In this document: one piece after another, positions 34,215 through 43,167 of the stretch
Layout: every line of letters begins with the position of its first letter
Position numbering within the stretch: the stretch's first letter is position 1
NCBI GenBank assembly: GCA_903825315.1
Contig: CAIKAD010000005.1
Location: forward strand, 186,001-250,000
DNA: 64,000 bases
Source of the DNA: an uncultured Candidatus Peregrinibacteria bacterium
GTDB lineage: Bacteria > Patescibacteriota > Gracilibacteria > Peribacterales > Peribacteraceae
Direction of reading: 5' to 3'
Position numbers and translations under genes: made by a program
Notes under the pieces: model-generated
Database searches by the model: none
Seen by the model: the letters and a program-made list of their open reading frames with translations, nothing else
What the model was told of the DNA's origin: nothing

Positions 34215-34913
34215 TGACTCCGGCCATTCCGCCACAACGATCGCGCGCCCCGTTGCCAGTACAGCATGCGCAGGCCAGTCGCGGGAGTTGAGTCCCCCTT
34301 CGAGCATCTTTGTCCACGTGCGCTTCTTCAGCCTGCCTGCCAGGAGAAAGACCGGCGCCAGCGCCTCGGTGAGAACGGGGATGGTGACGGTGATGCGGTC
34401 GGGGACGGAGAGATCGTCCTTGTGTGTGGATACGGCGAGGCGGCCGGGCTCAAACGCTTCCGGCGCAAGCGGCGGAAAGAGCGAGCCGATAGATCCGTCC
34501 TCCGCCATGCCGAGCGTGACCACGTCCGGTTGCCCTTTGGCGAAGAGGTCCTTGAGTTGCGCTTCGTACAGGTCGACGCATTCCGGCAGTGCCTTCCACG
34601 TGTCCGGTGCAATAAGATGGTCCGGAGGAAGTCCTACTTTATCCAGGAGCGTCTGCTTGATGATGCGCTGGTTGCTTTCCTCATGGTCCGGCGCGACGTA
34701 GCGTTCATCCACCAAAAAGACCCACACGTTCTGCCATTCGAGCGGTCGTTCCGACAGCGCGGCGTAGATGTCGAGCGGCGTCTTTCCCCCGCTCAGGCCC
34801 AGCACGCAGCGTCCGCTCTTCACGAGCGCGGAGGCGATCTGTTTTTCGAGGAGGTTTGCGGCCTCCTTGATGAATTTTTCTGCCGTATCGGTCTCGATGA
34901 GTTCGCACTGCAT
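34206..34913 (-). CDS. pgl: 6-phosphogluconolactonase (DevB/SOL family), active-site motif degenerate
   Basis: The protein has 235 aa from ATG 34913, which follows TGC-TATCAT by 10 nt. The fold is clear: LGLSGGKTPLDIYAAL (family LSGGSTP), FLVDERYVAPDHEESN and LGMAEDGSIGSLFP. The last is normally LGMGxDGHTASLFP; here the conserved His is Ser and Thr-Ala is Ile-Gly. The protein may be weakly active or have a different substrate. Pgl hydrolyses 6-phosphogluconolactone in the oxidative pentose phosphate pathway; no zwf or gnd gene is present here. It could instead belong to the related glucosamine-6-phosphate deaminase-like group. Confidence 0.83.
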   Translation of the reverse strand: MQCELIETDTAEKFIKEAANLLEKQIASALVKSGRCVLGLSGGKTPLDIYAALSERPLEWQNVWVFLVDERYVAPDHEESNQRIIKQTLLDKVGLPPDHLIAPDTWKALPECVDLYEAQLKDLFAKGQPDVVTLGMAEDGSIGSLFPPLAPEAFEPGRLAVSTHKDDLSVPDRITVTIPVLTEALAPVFLLAGRLKKRTWTKMLEGGLNSRDWPAHAVLATGRAIVVAEWPESGE

Positions 34914-34923
34914 GGGACGGCGG

Positions 34924-34932
34924 ATGATAGCA
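34924..34932 (-). promoter_or_regulatory. Extended -10 box for pgl
   Basis: On the minus strand TGC-TATCAT, then 10 nt to the ATG at 34913. Confidence 0.45.
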
Positions 34933-34986
34933 CGGAGCGCGTGGAGGTGCACGGTTCTCCGCAGGGAGGGATGAGGGATTGGTAAA

Positions 34987-35072
34987 CTGGGGATTAGGGC
35001 TTGTTGTATTGATTTTTTAGACTGATGCTTTGGTTTTATTCTTTCCTAATACACTAATCTCTAACCCCTAAC
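34987..35072. repeat. CTAACCCC-word inverted repeat between pgl and the SAM riboswitch
   Basis: TGGGGATTAGGGC (34987-35000) and inverted CTAATCTCTAACCCCTAACCCC (35051-35072) can pair with a bulge. Confidence 0.5.
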
Positions 35073-35139
35073 CCCTTCTCTGAAAAAACCTACGCTTGCA
35101 CCAACCCTGAGACGTGCTACGATGCGTTTACATCACCGC

Positions 35140-35238
35140 CTATCCAGAGAGGCGCTTAGGGTACTGGCCCGTTCGAAGCGTCCCCCAACCTCCTCAACGG
35201 GAACGGTGGGAACTCCAGCCCCATCCGGGGACAGATAG
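35140..35238 (+). ncRNA. SAM-I (S-box) riboswitch upstream of metK
   Basis: P1 is closed by CTATC (35140-35144) and GATAG (35234-35238). Conserved S-box blocks follow in order: CCAGAGAGGCG, a short P2 strand, TACTGGCCCG, AAGCGTCCCCCAACCT, GGTGGGAACTCCAGCC, and a P4 hairpin (CCCCATCCGGGG). The order and spacing match class I SAM aptamers. It lies 150 bp before the SAM synthetase gene, so SAM would repress its own production. Between aptamer and gene lies a long palindromic repeat (35282-35371) that could act as expression platform. No classical terminator with a U-run is seen. Confidence 0.87.
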
Positions 35239-35281
35239 CTCGCATTCCACGCTTTCTCGGATCGGGAAGGCGGCGTTCATT

Positions 35282-35371
35282 TGTTTCTCGTTTTTCGACC
35301 GTTTCTCGTTTCTCGATTTGTTCTTCGGAGCACGAAATCGAAAAACGAATAACGAGACATAGTCGAAAAAC
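35282..35371. repeat. TTTCTCG-word palindromic element, copy 1 (before metK)
   Basis: The left arm GTTTCTCGTTTTTCGACCGT (and on) pairs with the right arm, which includes the 21-nt core 35351-35371. The second copy lies at 53965-54060 in inverse orientation: its arms are closely similar, the core at 53970-53990 is identical, and the loop differs completely. Confidence 0.85.
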
Positions 35372-35387
35372 AATCCCCCCACCCGTT

Positions 35388-36545
<1,158 letters not shown>

Positions 36546-36547
36546 TT

Positions 36548-36639
36548 GAGGAATCCAAGGTATCCGAAGAAACCGAGGGGTGAAATTCCTTCCCTTCGGT
36601 TTCTTCGGCGATGCTGGCATCTTCTGAATCCTCGGCATC
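36548..36639. repeat. GAAACCGAG-word inverted repeat after metK
   Basis: GAGGAATCCAAGGTATCCGAAGAAACCGAGG (36548-36578) faces the inverted CCCTTCGGTTTCTTCGGC and CTTCTGAATCCTCGG (36592-36635). It starts 3 nt after the metK stop and could end metK transcription. Confidence 0.75.
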
Positions 36640-36692
36640 ACTTAGCCTCTTCCTGTAGCCAATTTCTAAGAGTAGTCAAATACTTAAAATGA

Positions 36693-36701
36693 TGGTATAA
36701 T
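36693..36701 (+). promoter_or_regulatory. Extended -10 promoter for the coiled-coil gene pair
   Basis: TGG-TATAAT, a consensus extended -10, with 16 nt to the ATG at 36718. Confidence 0.6.
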
Positions 36702-36717
36702 AATAAGTAATACACAC

Positions 36718-37017
36718 ATGGATTTCTCGGTATTCCAGACGACCGTCCAGGCCTTTGTCTTTACGCCCGAAGAGCAGCGCAAGCGTGCTCTTTCTGTGGC
36801 GCAGGTGCTGGAGGACGCGGACCGCGTGGAATTTTTGCGCGGGCTCCAGGAGACGGAACGGCAACTGGCGGAGACTGCGAAGGAGCAGATGGAATGCATG
36901 GACCAGTATGAACATGTCGTCACCGAAGCAGAACATCTCCTTCGTAAAGTGAAGGAAGAGGAGGGACAGGAGCAGGACCTGCTGCTTGCCGAGCAGAATC
37001 TTTCTACTTCCTCCTGA
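36718..37017 (+). CDS. Small coiled-coil protein, unknown
   Basis: The protein has 99 aa. After ~20 mixed residues it is almost entirely helical with heptad-like Leu/Val spacing and many Glu/Gln (GLQETERQLAETAKEQMECM, VVTEAEHLLRKVKEEEGQE). It has no signal peptide or membrane segment. It has its own extended -10 promoter and is followed at 2 nt by the next gene (TGA-T-ATG), so both are probably expressed together and may interact. No family is recognised. Confidence 0.65.
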   Translation: MDFSVFQTTVQAFVFTPEEQRKRALSVAQVLEDADRVEFLRGLQETERQLAETAKEQMECMDQYEHVVTEAEHLLRKVKEEEGQEQDLLLAEQNLSTSS

Positions 37018-37018
37018 T

Positions 37019-38581
37019 ATGGGCGGCTTAAATACACCCACCTACGGCCCTGACAGTTTGCAGCCCGAGAGCCAACAGCAGCCGCAACGCTCAGTAATTG
37101 AGCAGTACAAGAATGTGCTGGCGCAGTTAGCGGAGATACGGAGGCGGGAGGCAGCTTTAGGGATGAGGCATCAGCCTTTCAGTTCCAATGCTGATTCATC
37201 GGTCAATTCTGCTGACTCCGCTATTCAGTGGCAGCAGTGGAACGAACTTCTGCAGCGGGTGAACCAGAGGAGCCAGGAAATGGATGTGATAATGAAGAAC
37301 AGGCAAGACATTCTCCGGCAGCAAGATGAATGGATTACAGAAACTGGGCAGAAGCATGGACTTACGTCTGCTCCAACTCTTCTGCGCTCCGGTAGCCAGT
37401 CTCCTGGCGAATTATCCGGTAAGGAAAAACCGGAACCTCTTCCCTACAAGATCCGCACGCGGTTCGACAGGAATTTGAAGACGAGATATAACGAACGGTT
37501 GGCGGATAATGGCCAGTGGCAACCCATCCAGGCGGGCGAGCCGGGGTATAAGGCGGACCTGGTGGGCTATCACAGTAGTACCCCGGGGGCGGGAACAGTT
37601 CCGCCGGAACAGGACAGAGCGGGGGCGCCGTCTTCGGTGGAGCATGGCGTCTCCGACGAGCGCACACTTTCCACGATGGCGGAGAAGGTGAAAGACCTCA
37701 CGGATCAGTATGCGAATCTCCAGAAGATACGGCTGGACATCGCTACCCTTCCGCAGGATGCATCTTGGAACCGGTCACTCCCGCTACTAGGGCCGGATGC
37801 GCGGCAATTGTTTCAATCGACCGACAGAGCTATTCGCGTCTATCTTCAGCAACAGGGCTGGCATGTGCAGGAGATTGCACGCGTTGCCCCGCGCACGCCG
37901 GGCCAGCTCATCCGGTTTATCGACATGATCATGGGCGGGGGGGAGACGATGGTTGAGCCGGGAGGAAGCGGAGAGGCAATGCCGAGCGAGGCGCCAACGC
38001 CGGGTGTTCCGTTTGCGCCATCCCCCACTGCCGTCCCCTCCTCTGCTTCGGTAGCTCCTGAAGCATCGACGCCAGCGAATGCGTTTTTTGAGTCGCTCTC
38101 CAAGATTCCTGTCATTGGCAACCTGATCAAGTCCTTGGGGTTGGAGAAGTGGTTAGGGAAGAAGAAGGAGGAGGTATCGGTGAAAAAGGAATCGGGTCTA
38201 AATGAGGAAAGCCGCCGCAGACTGGAGAATCAATTTCCGGTATTACGTAAGGAGATCAAGGAGATGCGGACCGTCGCCGATGCCAATGCTTACTTCGCAA
38301 AGCAATCAGATTTGAAGGATCTTGATAGTTTCGTTCGTTTCCTGTTACAGGATGATAAGAAGCAGGTCAAAGAAGTCGAACGCAATATGGAAGAGATGTA
38401 CAGCTTTATACTTTCTTCCTTCGAACAACAGTTGCCTCTGCAGGTCGGGGATGGCACGCAATGCCGGCTCAAGTTTGATCGGTTGAAGCACATTTTCTAT
38501 TTGGAGAAGATACAGCCAGCGCCGACGACTGTGGCGAAGCAGAAGGCGGCGGCACCTGCCACACCTGCGATCAATCCATAA
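37019..38581 (+). CDS. Coiled-coil and Pro/Ser-rich protein, unknown
   Basis: The protein has 520 aa from ATG 37019, next to the stop of the preceding gene; an earlier in-frame codon at 36986 would overlap that gene by 32 nt. Gln-rich helical N-terminus (residues ~20-110), middle part (~220-300) containing a helical unit (LPLLGPDARQLFQSTDRAIRV), Ala/Pro/Ser linker (~310-360), then a charged helical C-terminal region (~385-500). No signal peptide or TM segment is present. Function is unknown; the overall look is of a structural or scaffold protein. Confidence 0.62.
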   Translation: MGGLNTPTYGPDSLQPESQQQPQRSVIEQYKNVLAQLAEIRRREAALGMRHQPFSSNADSSVNSADSAIQWQQWNELLQRVNQRSQEMDVIMKNRQDILRQQDEWITETGQKHGLTSAPTLLRSGSQSPGELSGKEKPEPLPYKIRTRFDRNLKTRYNERLADNGQWQPIQAGEPGYKADLVGYHSSTPGAGTVPPEQDRAGAPSSVEHGVSDERTLSTMAEKVKDLTDQYANLQKIRLDIATLPQDASWNRSLPLLGPDARQLFQSTDRAIRVYLQQQGWHVQEIARVAPRTPGQLIRFIDMIMGGGETMVEPGGSGEAMPSEAPTPGVPFAPSPTAVPSSASVAPEASTPANAFFESLSKIPVIGNLIKSLGLEKWLGKKKEEVSVKKESGLNEESRRRLENQFPVLRKEIKEMRTVADANAYFAKQSDLKDLDSFVRFLLQDDKKQVKEVERNMEEMYSFILSSFEQQLPLQVGDGTQCRLKFDRLKHIFYLEKIQPAPTTVAKQKAAAPATPAINP

Positions 38582-38621
38582 CTATCTGTCTAGAACAGTC
38601 TTTTTGCGAAGATGAATGAGA

Positions 38622-38627
38622 TACCAT
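38622..38627 (+). promoter_or_regulatory. -10 box for the RF-like gene
   Basis: TACCAT, 6 nt before the ATG at 38634; supports that start over the ATG at 38616. Confidence 0.4.
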
Positions 38628-38633
38628 CCCCTC

Positions 38634-39044
38634 ATGCGTATGCCTTTCCCCATCGAGCTGTCGCCGGAATATCAGGAAAAAGCCCACGGCGTGGGGCTGA
38701 GGCCGGAGGATGTGCGTGAGAACTTCATCCGCGGGACGGGGCATGGCGGGCAGAAGGTCAATAAGACTGCGAGTACGGTGCAGCTGGTCCATCAGCCCAC
38801 GGAGATAATCGTGCGTTCTCAGCGGTTCCGGGAGCAGCATCTCAACCGTCTCGATGCGTGGAAGCTCCTGATCCTCAAGATCGAGGAGCGCGTGAAGGGC
38901 AGAGAATCAAAATTGCAGCAGGAGATCTATAAGATCCGCAAGCAGAAGGCGCGGCGGTCGCGGAAGTCAAAGGAGAAGATGCTGCAGGAGAAACATCAGC
39001 ACGGTACGATCAAGGAGATGCGGCAGTCTATCGATGCGGATTGA
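38634..39044 (+). CDS. Peptide chain release factor-like GGQ protein (probable ribosome rescue factor)
   Basis: The protein has 136 aa. The GGQ motif is in FIRGTGHGGQKVNKTASTVQ (about residues 31-50), followed by the rest of the RF domain III fold and a very basic C-terminal tail (KIRKQKARRSRKSKEKM). It lacks codon-recognition domains, so it should not read stop codons. The layout matches ArfB/YaeJ or C12orf65-type factors, which hydrolyse peptidyl-tRNA on stalled ribosomes with the basic tail in the mRNA channel. Gene order gives no further hint. ATG at 38616 would add six residues. Confidence 0.85.
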   Translation: MRMPFPIELSPEYQEKAHGVGLRPEDVRENFIRGTGHGGQKVNKTASTVQLVHQPTEIIVRSQRFREQHLNRLDAWKLLILKIEERVKGRESKLQQEIYKIRKQKARRSRKSKEKMLQEKHQHGTIKEMRQSIDAD

Positions 39045-39082
39045 TTCCGAGGAAACCGAAGAAACCGAGGAAACCGACGGAA
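39045..39082. repeat. GAAACCGAG-word array (single arm)
   Basis: TTCCGAGGAAACCGAAGAAA then CCGAGGAAACCGACGGAA, directly after the stop of the RF-like gene. No inverted arm is adjacent. Confidence 0.7.
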
Positions 39083-39107
39083 TGGAATCTCATGCCCGCA
39101 TCAGTCA

Positions 39108-41687
39108 CTATTTGTCGAACTGATCGATAACTGTTCCCGGATAATAATATTGCAGAATCTCCGAGTAGGTCTTTCCTTCATACGCCTGGCCGCGTGCACC
39201 GCAGCCGGACATGCCCACACCGTGGCCGCGCATCGACATGCCCTGGCACCAGGGATCGGGTTTGCTTACGAAGACCTCCGCAAAGGGAAAGTTGGGCCAC
39301 CCCGCCTCGGCGGGCGACCGCGTGCGGCCGTCATCGGTGGAGAAGTAGGGGGCGCGGAGGATAAGGCCGTCCTTTTTGAGCACCTGCCCGCCCGTCAATT
39401 TTACAGCCTGTACCCACTGCGGATTGGATTCCTCAAATGCGGCGCCGCCGTACACCTGGAACTCTGCCGGGTTGTCCGACCCATCGAAGGGCTTGCCGGG
39501 GAACTTGCGGTGCGCGGGATCCATGTAGTAGGCGGCATAGGTTCGTGCGGCAACCGCAAACGCCCGTTGTTTTTCCCATGGTTCCGTGTCCGGCTCCTCC
39601 GCAAGGCCGAGCATGTAGTCTTCCAGCGGCAGTTCATTGATCAGCGTAAGCGTGTTATCCACGACCCGGCACTCGAGGACGCCGCGGTACCGCTTCTGCG
39701 CCTTTACCATGCTCGTGACGGTCAGAATACGACCCAGGGGATCAATCCTTATCACACCCTGGCCTCCATCAATTCCACTGGGAGAAACCACAACACAGTA
39801 ATCTCCGTCTTTCTGAAGCTGAATCGTGCTTGCGCTGACGGACGAACCATTTACAAGGCCGGAGCCGGGAAGGGAAACGGTCATCGTATCGGGTGGCGGA
39901 TCCTGTTTGTCCGTAAGGCGGATGCGGATGAGGGGGCTGTTTCCATTCATTGATAGCGAGGAGGAGCTTCCACCTCCATCTCCTTCCCCAGAGGGAGGGA
40001 GGGGAGTTGGCTGTTTGTAGTTGTTTGTACTGCTGCTTGAGCTTTGCGAATAAGAAGACGATGAAGACGCGGGTGGCGTGTATGTCTGGCGCGTGGGGGG
40101 CGTGCGCGGGGCCGGAATGGAGCGGCCTTCTGTGGTGAGACTGTACGTTACGTCTCCGATGCGCAGCGAGTGGGTTCCTCGGTCCCGCGGGAACTGGATC
40201 TTTACACGAATCGTGGAAGCCTGGTTGGCGCCGATGGCGACGGGAGACAGAAGGGTGGTGCGTGATCGGAGGTAGCGGTCCTCCTTTGCGACCCACACGC
40301 CGATTTTGGGATTGGAGCGCGTAATGTTGGCAAGCTTCTGTCCTCTGCGGACCAGTTTGTTTCCAGCCTGATAACGCAGGGTCACCGTCAGTTCCCCTCC
40401 GGGCCGTCCGGTAAGAGCGGTAGCCCCTACGGGAGTAAGGCCCTGGCGGACAGGGATGCGCGGTTGGCTGGAACGGGAGGAGGAAGAAGAGCGCGGCGGT
40501 GGGAAGACTACCGAGGCGAAGAGATCGCCTGTCCGCAAATGGGAGCGTACCTGGTCCATGACGCCGTACATGTAGTACCCGGGGCACGTGGTAGAGAGGA
40601 GGTCGCGGTGGCCCACGACAGGGGGCATGGACTTACCGTGGTACGTGGTATTGCGCGTGAGGTCGATCGAGTACTGATTCGCCAGCAGATCCAGTAACCA
40701 CTGCAAGCTTTTTACCTGCGTTTGTGACGGCTGTTCCTGTTCAAAATTCCCCATTAGGGAGATGCCGATGGTACCCACGTTGTTGCACCACGCATGTCCT
40801 CCCACAACGCCAGCGCCACCCGCGCGTCCTTCGAAAATAAATCCCTTCTCGTCGATCACGTAGTGGTAACCAATGTCGCCCCATCCTTTGGTCTGGCTGT
40901 GGTACTGGTAGATGGCCTGCATGCGCTCGGCGCCGGGGCGGCTATCTCCTTCCACTCGGACGGCGGTGTGGTGAACGACGAGGAGCTTGACCGATGGCGA
41001 GTGGTCCTGAGGCCAACGGTAGCGCTTACCGCTGAGGTCGCCTGTCACACGGTTTACAGTCTTAAACTCGTCAGGGTAGAACTGCTGCGCAAGGTCGCAA
41101 TTGCGTACGCGATCGGAAACCGAGGAGGCGCTTCCGCCGTTCCCGTTGCCATTGCCAGTATCGTTGTCCGATGCATCCTCGGTGGGCGTGGACGCATCGG
41201 GAGGCGGTGCATTCGTATAGAGGAGTGCGTCGTTCGCGCCCCATTCATTGCGGGAGTAGATGAGCGGTCGATCCACGGTTCCCGTGGAGGCGACTTTGAC
41301 TTTGATTGGTTCGTGCGAGACGCGGATGGGATGGATCACCACGTCCGTATTCCCCCGAAGACGGATGCGCGTGACCGGATGCGCGAACATGACGAGGTTA
41401 GATTCCCGTGAGAGCGGATCCTGCTCCGTGTCATTCGTCAGTGTCATCCACTCCCCCCATTGTTGACCGTCAAAACCGATGACCTGTGCATCAATCACTT
41501 CTCCTGCAACGCTGAGGGCGTCGATTGGCTTATCAAAAGATTCTTCACGGATTTGCGCGCTTGAATCTTGAGCCTGCGGGTCGGAAACTCGCGTAGATTC
41601 AGGGGGAGGTGCTGCTGCGGAAATCCCGAAGGTTGGTACTTGGGACAGTGAAAGGACGGCCAACAGGAAGAGCGAAAGACGGCGCAT
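39108..41687 (-). CDS. Secreted N-acetylmuramoyl-L-alanine amidase (PGRP) fused to a SpoIID-type domain
   Basis: The protein has 859 aa. Signal peptide 1-26. The amidase_2/PGRP domain spans about residues 185-390: RNEWGANDALL, VVHHTAV (Zn His), GIGYHYV-like GDIGYHYVIDEKG, GHAWCNNVGTIGISLMGNF, and VVGHRD...TCPG (His and Cys ligands). A Ser/Pro/Thr-rich middle (~395-600) includes a TPLPPSGEGDGGG stretch encoded by a repeat. The C-terminal SpoIID domain (~670-857) has LPLEDYMLGLAEE, FAVAARTYAAYY, FQVYGGAA and MRGHGVGMSGCGARGQA. PGRP amidases cut the stem peptide and SpoIID cuts the naked glycan, so both steps would be combined in one envelope enzyme. Confidence 0.93.
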   Translation of the reverse strand: MRRLSLFLLAVLSLSQVPTFGISAAAPPPESTRVSDPQAQDSSAQIREESFDKPIDALSVAGEVIDAQVIGFDGQQWGEWMTLTNDTEQDPLSRESNLVMFAHPVTRIRLRGNTDVVIHPIRVSHEPIKVKVASTGTVDRPLIYSRNEWGANDALLYTNAPPPDASTPTEDASDNDTGNGNGNGGSASSVSDRVRNCDLAQQFYPDEFKTVNRVTGDLSGKRYRWPQDHSPSVKLLVVHHTAVRVEGDSRPGAERMQAIYQYHSQTKGWGDIGYHYVIDEKGFIFEGRAGGAGVVGGHAWCNNVGTIGISLMGNFEQEQPSQTQVKSLQWLLDLLANQYSIDLTRNTTYHGKSMPPVVGHRDLLSTTCPGYYMYGVMDQVRSHLRTGDLFASVVFPPPRSSSSSRSSQPRIPVRQGLTPVGATALTGRPGGELTVTLRYQAGNKLVRRGQKLANITRSNPKIGVWVAKEDRYLRSRTTLLSPVAIGANQASTIRVKIQFPRDRGTHSLRIGDVTYSLTTEGRSIPAPRTPPTRQTYTPPASSSSSYSQSSSSSTNNYKQPTPLPPSGEGDGGGSSSSLSMNGNSPLIRIRLTDKQDPPPDTMTVSLPGSGLVNGSSVSASTIQLQKDGDYCVVVSPSGIDGGQGVIRIDPLGRILTVTSMVKAQKRYRGVLECRVVDNTLTLINELPLEDYMLGLAEEPDTEPWEKQRAFAVAARTYAAYYMDPAHRKFPGKPFDGSDNPAEFQVYGGAAFEESNPQWVQAVKLTGGQVLKKDGLILRAPYFSTDDGRTRSPAEAGWPNFPFAEVFVSKPDPWCQGMSMRGHGVGMSGCGARGQAYEGKTYSEILQYYYPGTVIDQFDK

Positions 41688-41804
41688 GAGTCGGTGAAAA
41701 AGTATACGTCCATCAACTGAGATTGGGCTGGGTTTTTGGGCTATGGCTAGCCGAGATGTTTACATGCAAGATTTGTGGGCTCTTTCGTCCAATTCTTCAA
41801 GTTT

Positions 41805-43025
41805 TTATAAATTCTTACCTTTCAACAGTGTCTCGTATCGCTCTGTCATCTTTTCCAAAGAAAACTCGGTACGGGCGAACATTCTCCCCTTCTCTGCTAT
41901 TGATGCCCGTTTTGCCTGATCCAGGAGTGAGCGGATGCCGTCACGAAGGGCGGAAACATCATCTGCCTTAACGATGACAGCGTTGTCATCGTGTTTCAGA
42001 TAGGCGGCGATGCCGCAGGCGTCCGTCACCATCACCGGCACGCCGAGGGACATTGCCTCTGCAGCCACAAGACCGAAGGGATCATTTGTCCGTGAGGGGA
42101 GGACGAGGAGGTCAATGGATCGGTAGAAGGTGCCGAGGTTCGGGACATTGGGGGCCAAATGAACGCGGTCGGGGTGTGGGAGCGTCCTCATCAGATTCCG
42201 GAGATTCGCCTCCTCACGGCCGGTTCCCACGATGGTAAGCGAGACGTTTGGTAGATCTCGGATGGACTGAAGAAGGAGGTCGAGGCCTTTTTCTTTCTCG
42301 AGGCGGGCGATGGTTCCTATCTTCAATGAGGAAGCAGAAGATACAGAGGATGCAGGGGGGGCAGAAGAGAATCTCGAGAGGTCAATCCCGTTCGGAATTG
42401 CCACCACGCGATCAGGATCAAATCCCATGTGTATATACAACGCACGGCTCAGTTCTGAGACGGTAATAATCGTCACGTTCTTGCTCAGGCGGAGAAGCTG
42501 CGGGAGCCAAGGGTTCTGCGTCAGCCATCGTCCCACCGGATCGTGCTCTAACCAGAAGATGTGCGGGGGGTTATGAGAATATTCGAGTATTGGAGTATTG
42601 GGGCCGGTGACAAGAGGGGTAAGGAGGAGTTTTTCGGTAAGACTCAGCATCACGATCGCATCGAGATCATGCCCTTCGACTCCTCCTCGACTCGCTCCGC
42701 TCGCTCGGAGTCGCTCAGGGTGCCGTTGTTTATTTGCAGTGGAGTGGCAGAAACTGTTGAGGAGGATCTGCAGTTTTTTTTGCATGTGCCGTTTTCTCCA
42801 TGCAAAACTCACAGCGTTCCACTTGGTCACAGGGGGAGGTCCGATCTCGAAGGAGGTGGAAGGGATATTCCTTCCGAGGCATAGTTCCAGCAGTGCGGGG
42901 CAGCTCCCCGCAAAGGCCACGGCATTGCCGCGCTTGAGGAGCCCCTCCATCAGCGAAATGGTCTGCAGCTCCGCACCGCCGTTTGTGCGGCTCTCGAGGG
43001 GGAATCTGGTGAAGAGGATTTTCAT
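41805..43025 (-). CDS. Glycosyltransferase family 4 (GT-B) with repeat-encoded insertions
   Basis: The protein has 406 aa from ATG 43025 (KILFTRFPLESRTNGGAEL, nucleotide-sugar-type N-terminus). An upstream codon at 43055 only adds repeat-derived residues. The C-terminal donor domain has IGTIARLEKEKGLDLLL, VGTGREEANL, and NDPFGLVAAEAMSLGVPV with the E-x7-E pattern. Three segments come from dispersed repeats: RHPERLRASGASRGGVEGHD (about residues 99-118; DNA 42669-42726), the NTPILEYS region (42568-42600) and PPASSVSSASS (42325-42366). It probably builds surface polysaccharide; acceptor unknown. Confidence 0.87.
   Translation of the reverse strand: MKILFTRFPLESRTNGGAELQTISLMEGLLKRGNAVAFAGSCPALLELCLGRNIPSTSFEIGPPPVTKWNAVSFAWRKRHMQKKLQILLNSFCHSTANKQRHPERLRASGASRGGVEGHDLDAIVMLSLTEKLLLTPLVTGPNTPILEYSHNPPHIFWLEHDPVGRWLTQNPWLPQLLRLSKNVTIITVSELSRALYIHMGFDPDRVVAIPNGIDLSRFSSAPPASSVSSASSLKIGTIARLEKEKGLDLLLQSIRDLPNVSLTIVGTGREEANLRNLMRTLPHPDRVHLAPNVPNLGTFYRSIDLLVLPSRTNDPFGLVAAEAMSLGVPVMVTDACGIAAYLKHDDNAVIVKADDVSALRDGIRSLLDQAKRASIAEKGRMFARTEFSLEKMTERYETLLKGKNL
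42669..42726. repeat. Palindromic repeat coding RHPER...GVEGHD inside the GT4 gene
   Basis: CGACTC...GAGTCG pairs within CGACTCGCTCCGCTCGCTCG plus GAGTCG, flanked by CCCTTCGACTCC and CGCTCAGGGTG, words well known as dispersed bacterial palindromes. It is in frame in the glycosyltransferase. Confidence 0.7.
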
Positions 43026-43067
43026 GGAGGAATCCGAAGGAACCGAAGAAACCAAGGAAACCGAGGG
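43026..43067. repeat. 42-bp GAAACCGAG-type direct repeat, copy 1
   Basis: Identical over 42 bp to 43125-43166. It lies directly before the GT4 start codon, in its 5' flank. Confidence 0.9.
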
Positions 43068-43124
43068 CTAAGCATAGCATGCCTCGAAGCGTTGGGATGG
43101 AGTCCCTCGGGGGGTGTATTTAAG

Positions 43125-43166
43125 GAGGAATCCGAAGGAACCGAAGAAACCAAGGAAACCGAGGGG
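43125..43166. repeat. 42-bp GAAACCGAG-type direct repeat, copy 2
   Basis: Perfect copy of 43026-43067, 99 bp away. It lies 1 bp past the stop codon of the S23-like gene (43168), and the inverted form on the other side of that gene is at 43549-43592. Confidence 0.9.
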
Positions 43167-43167
43167 T

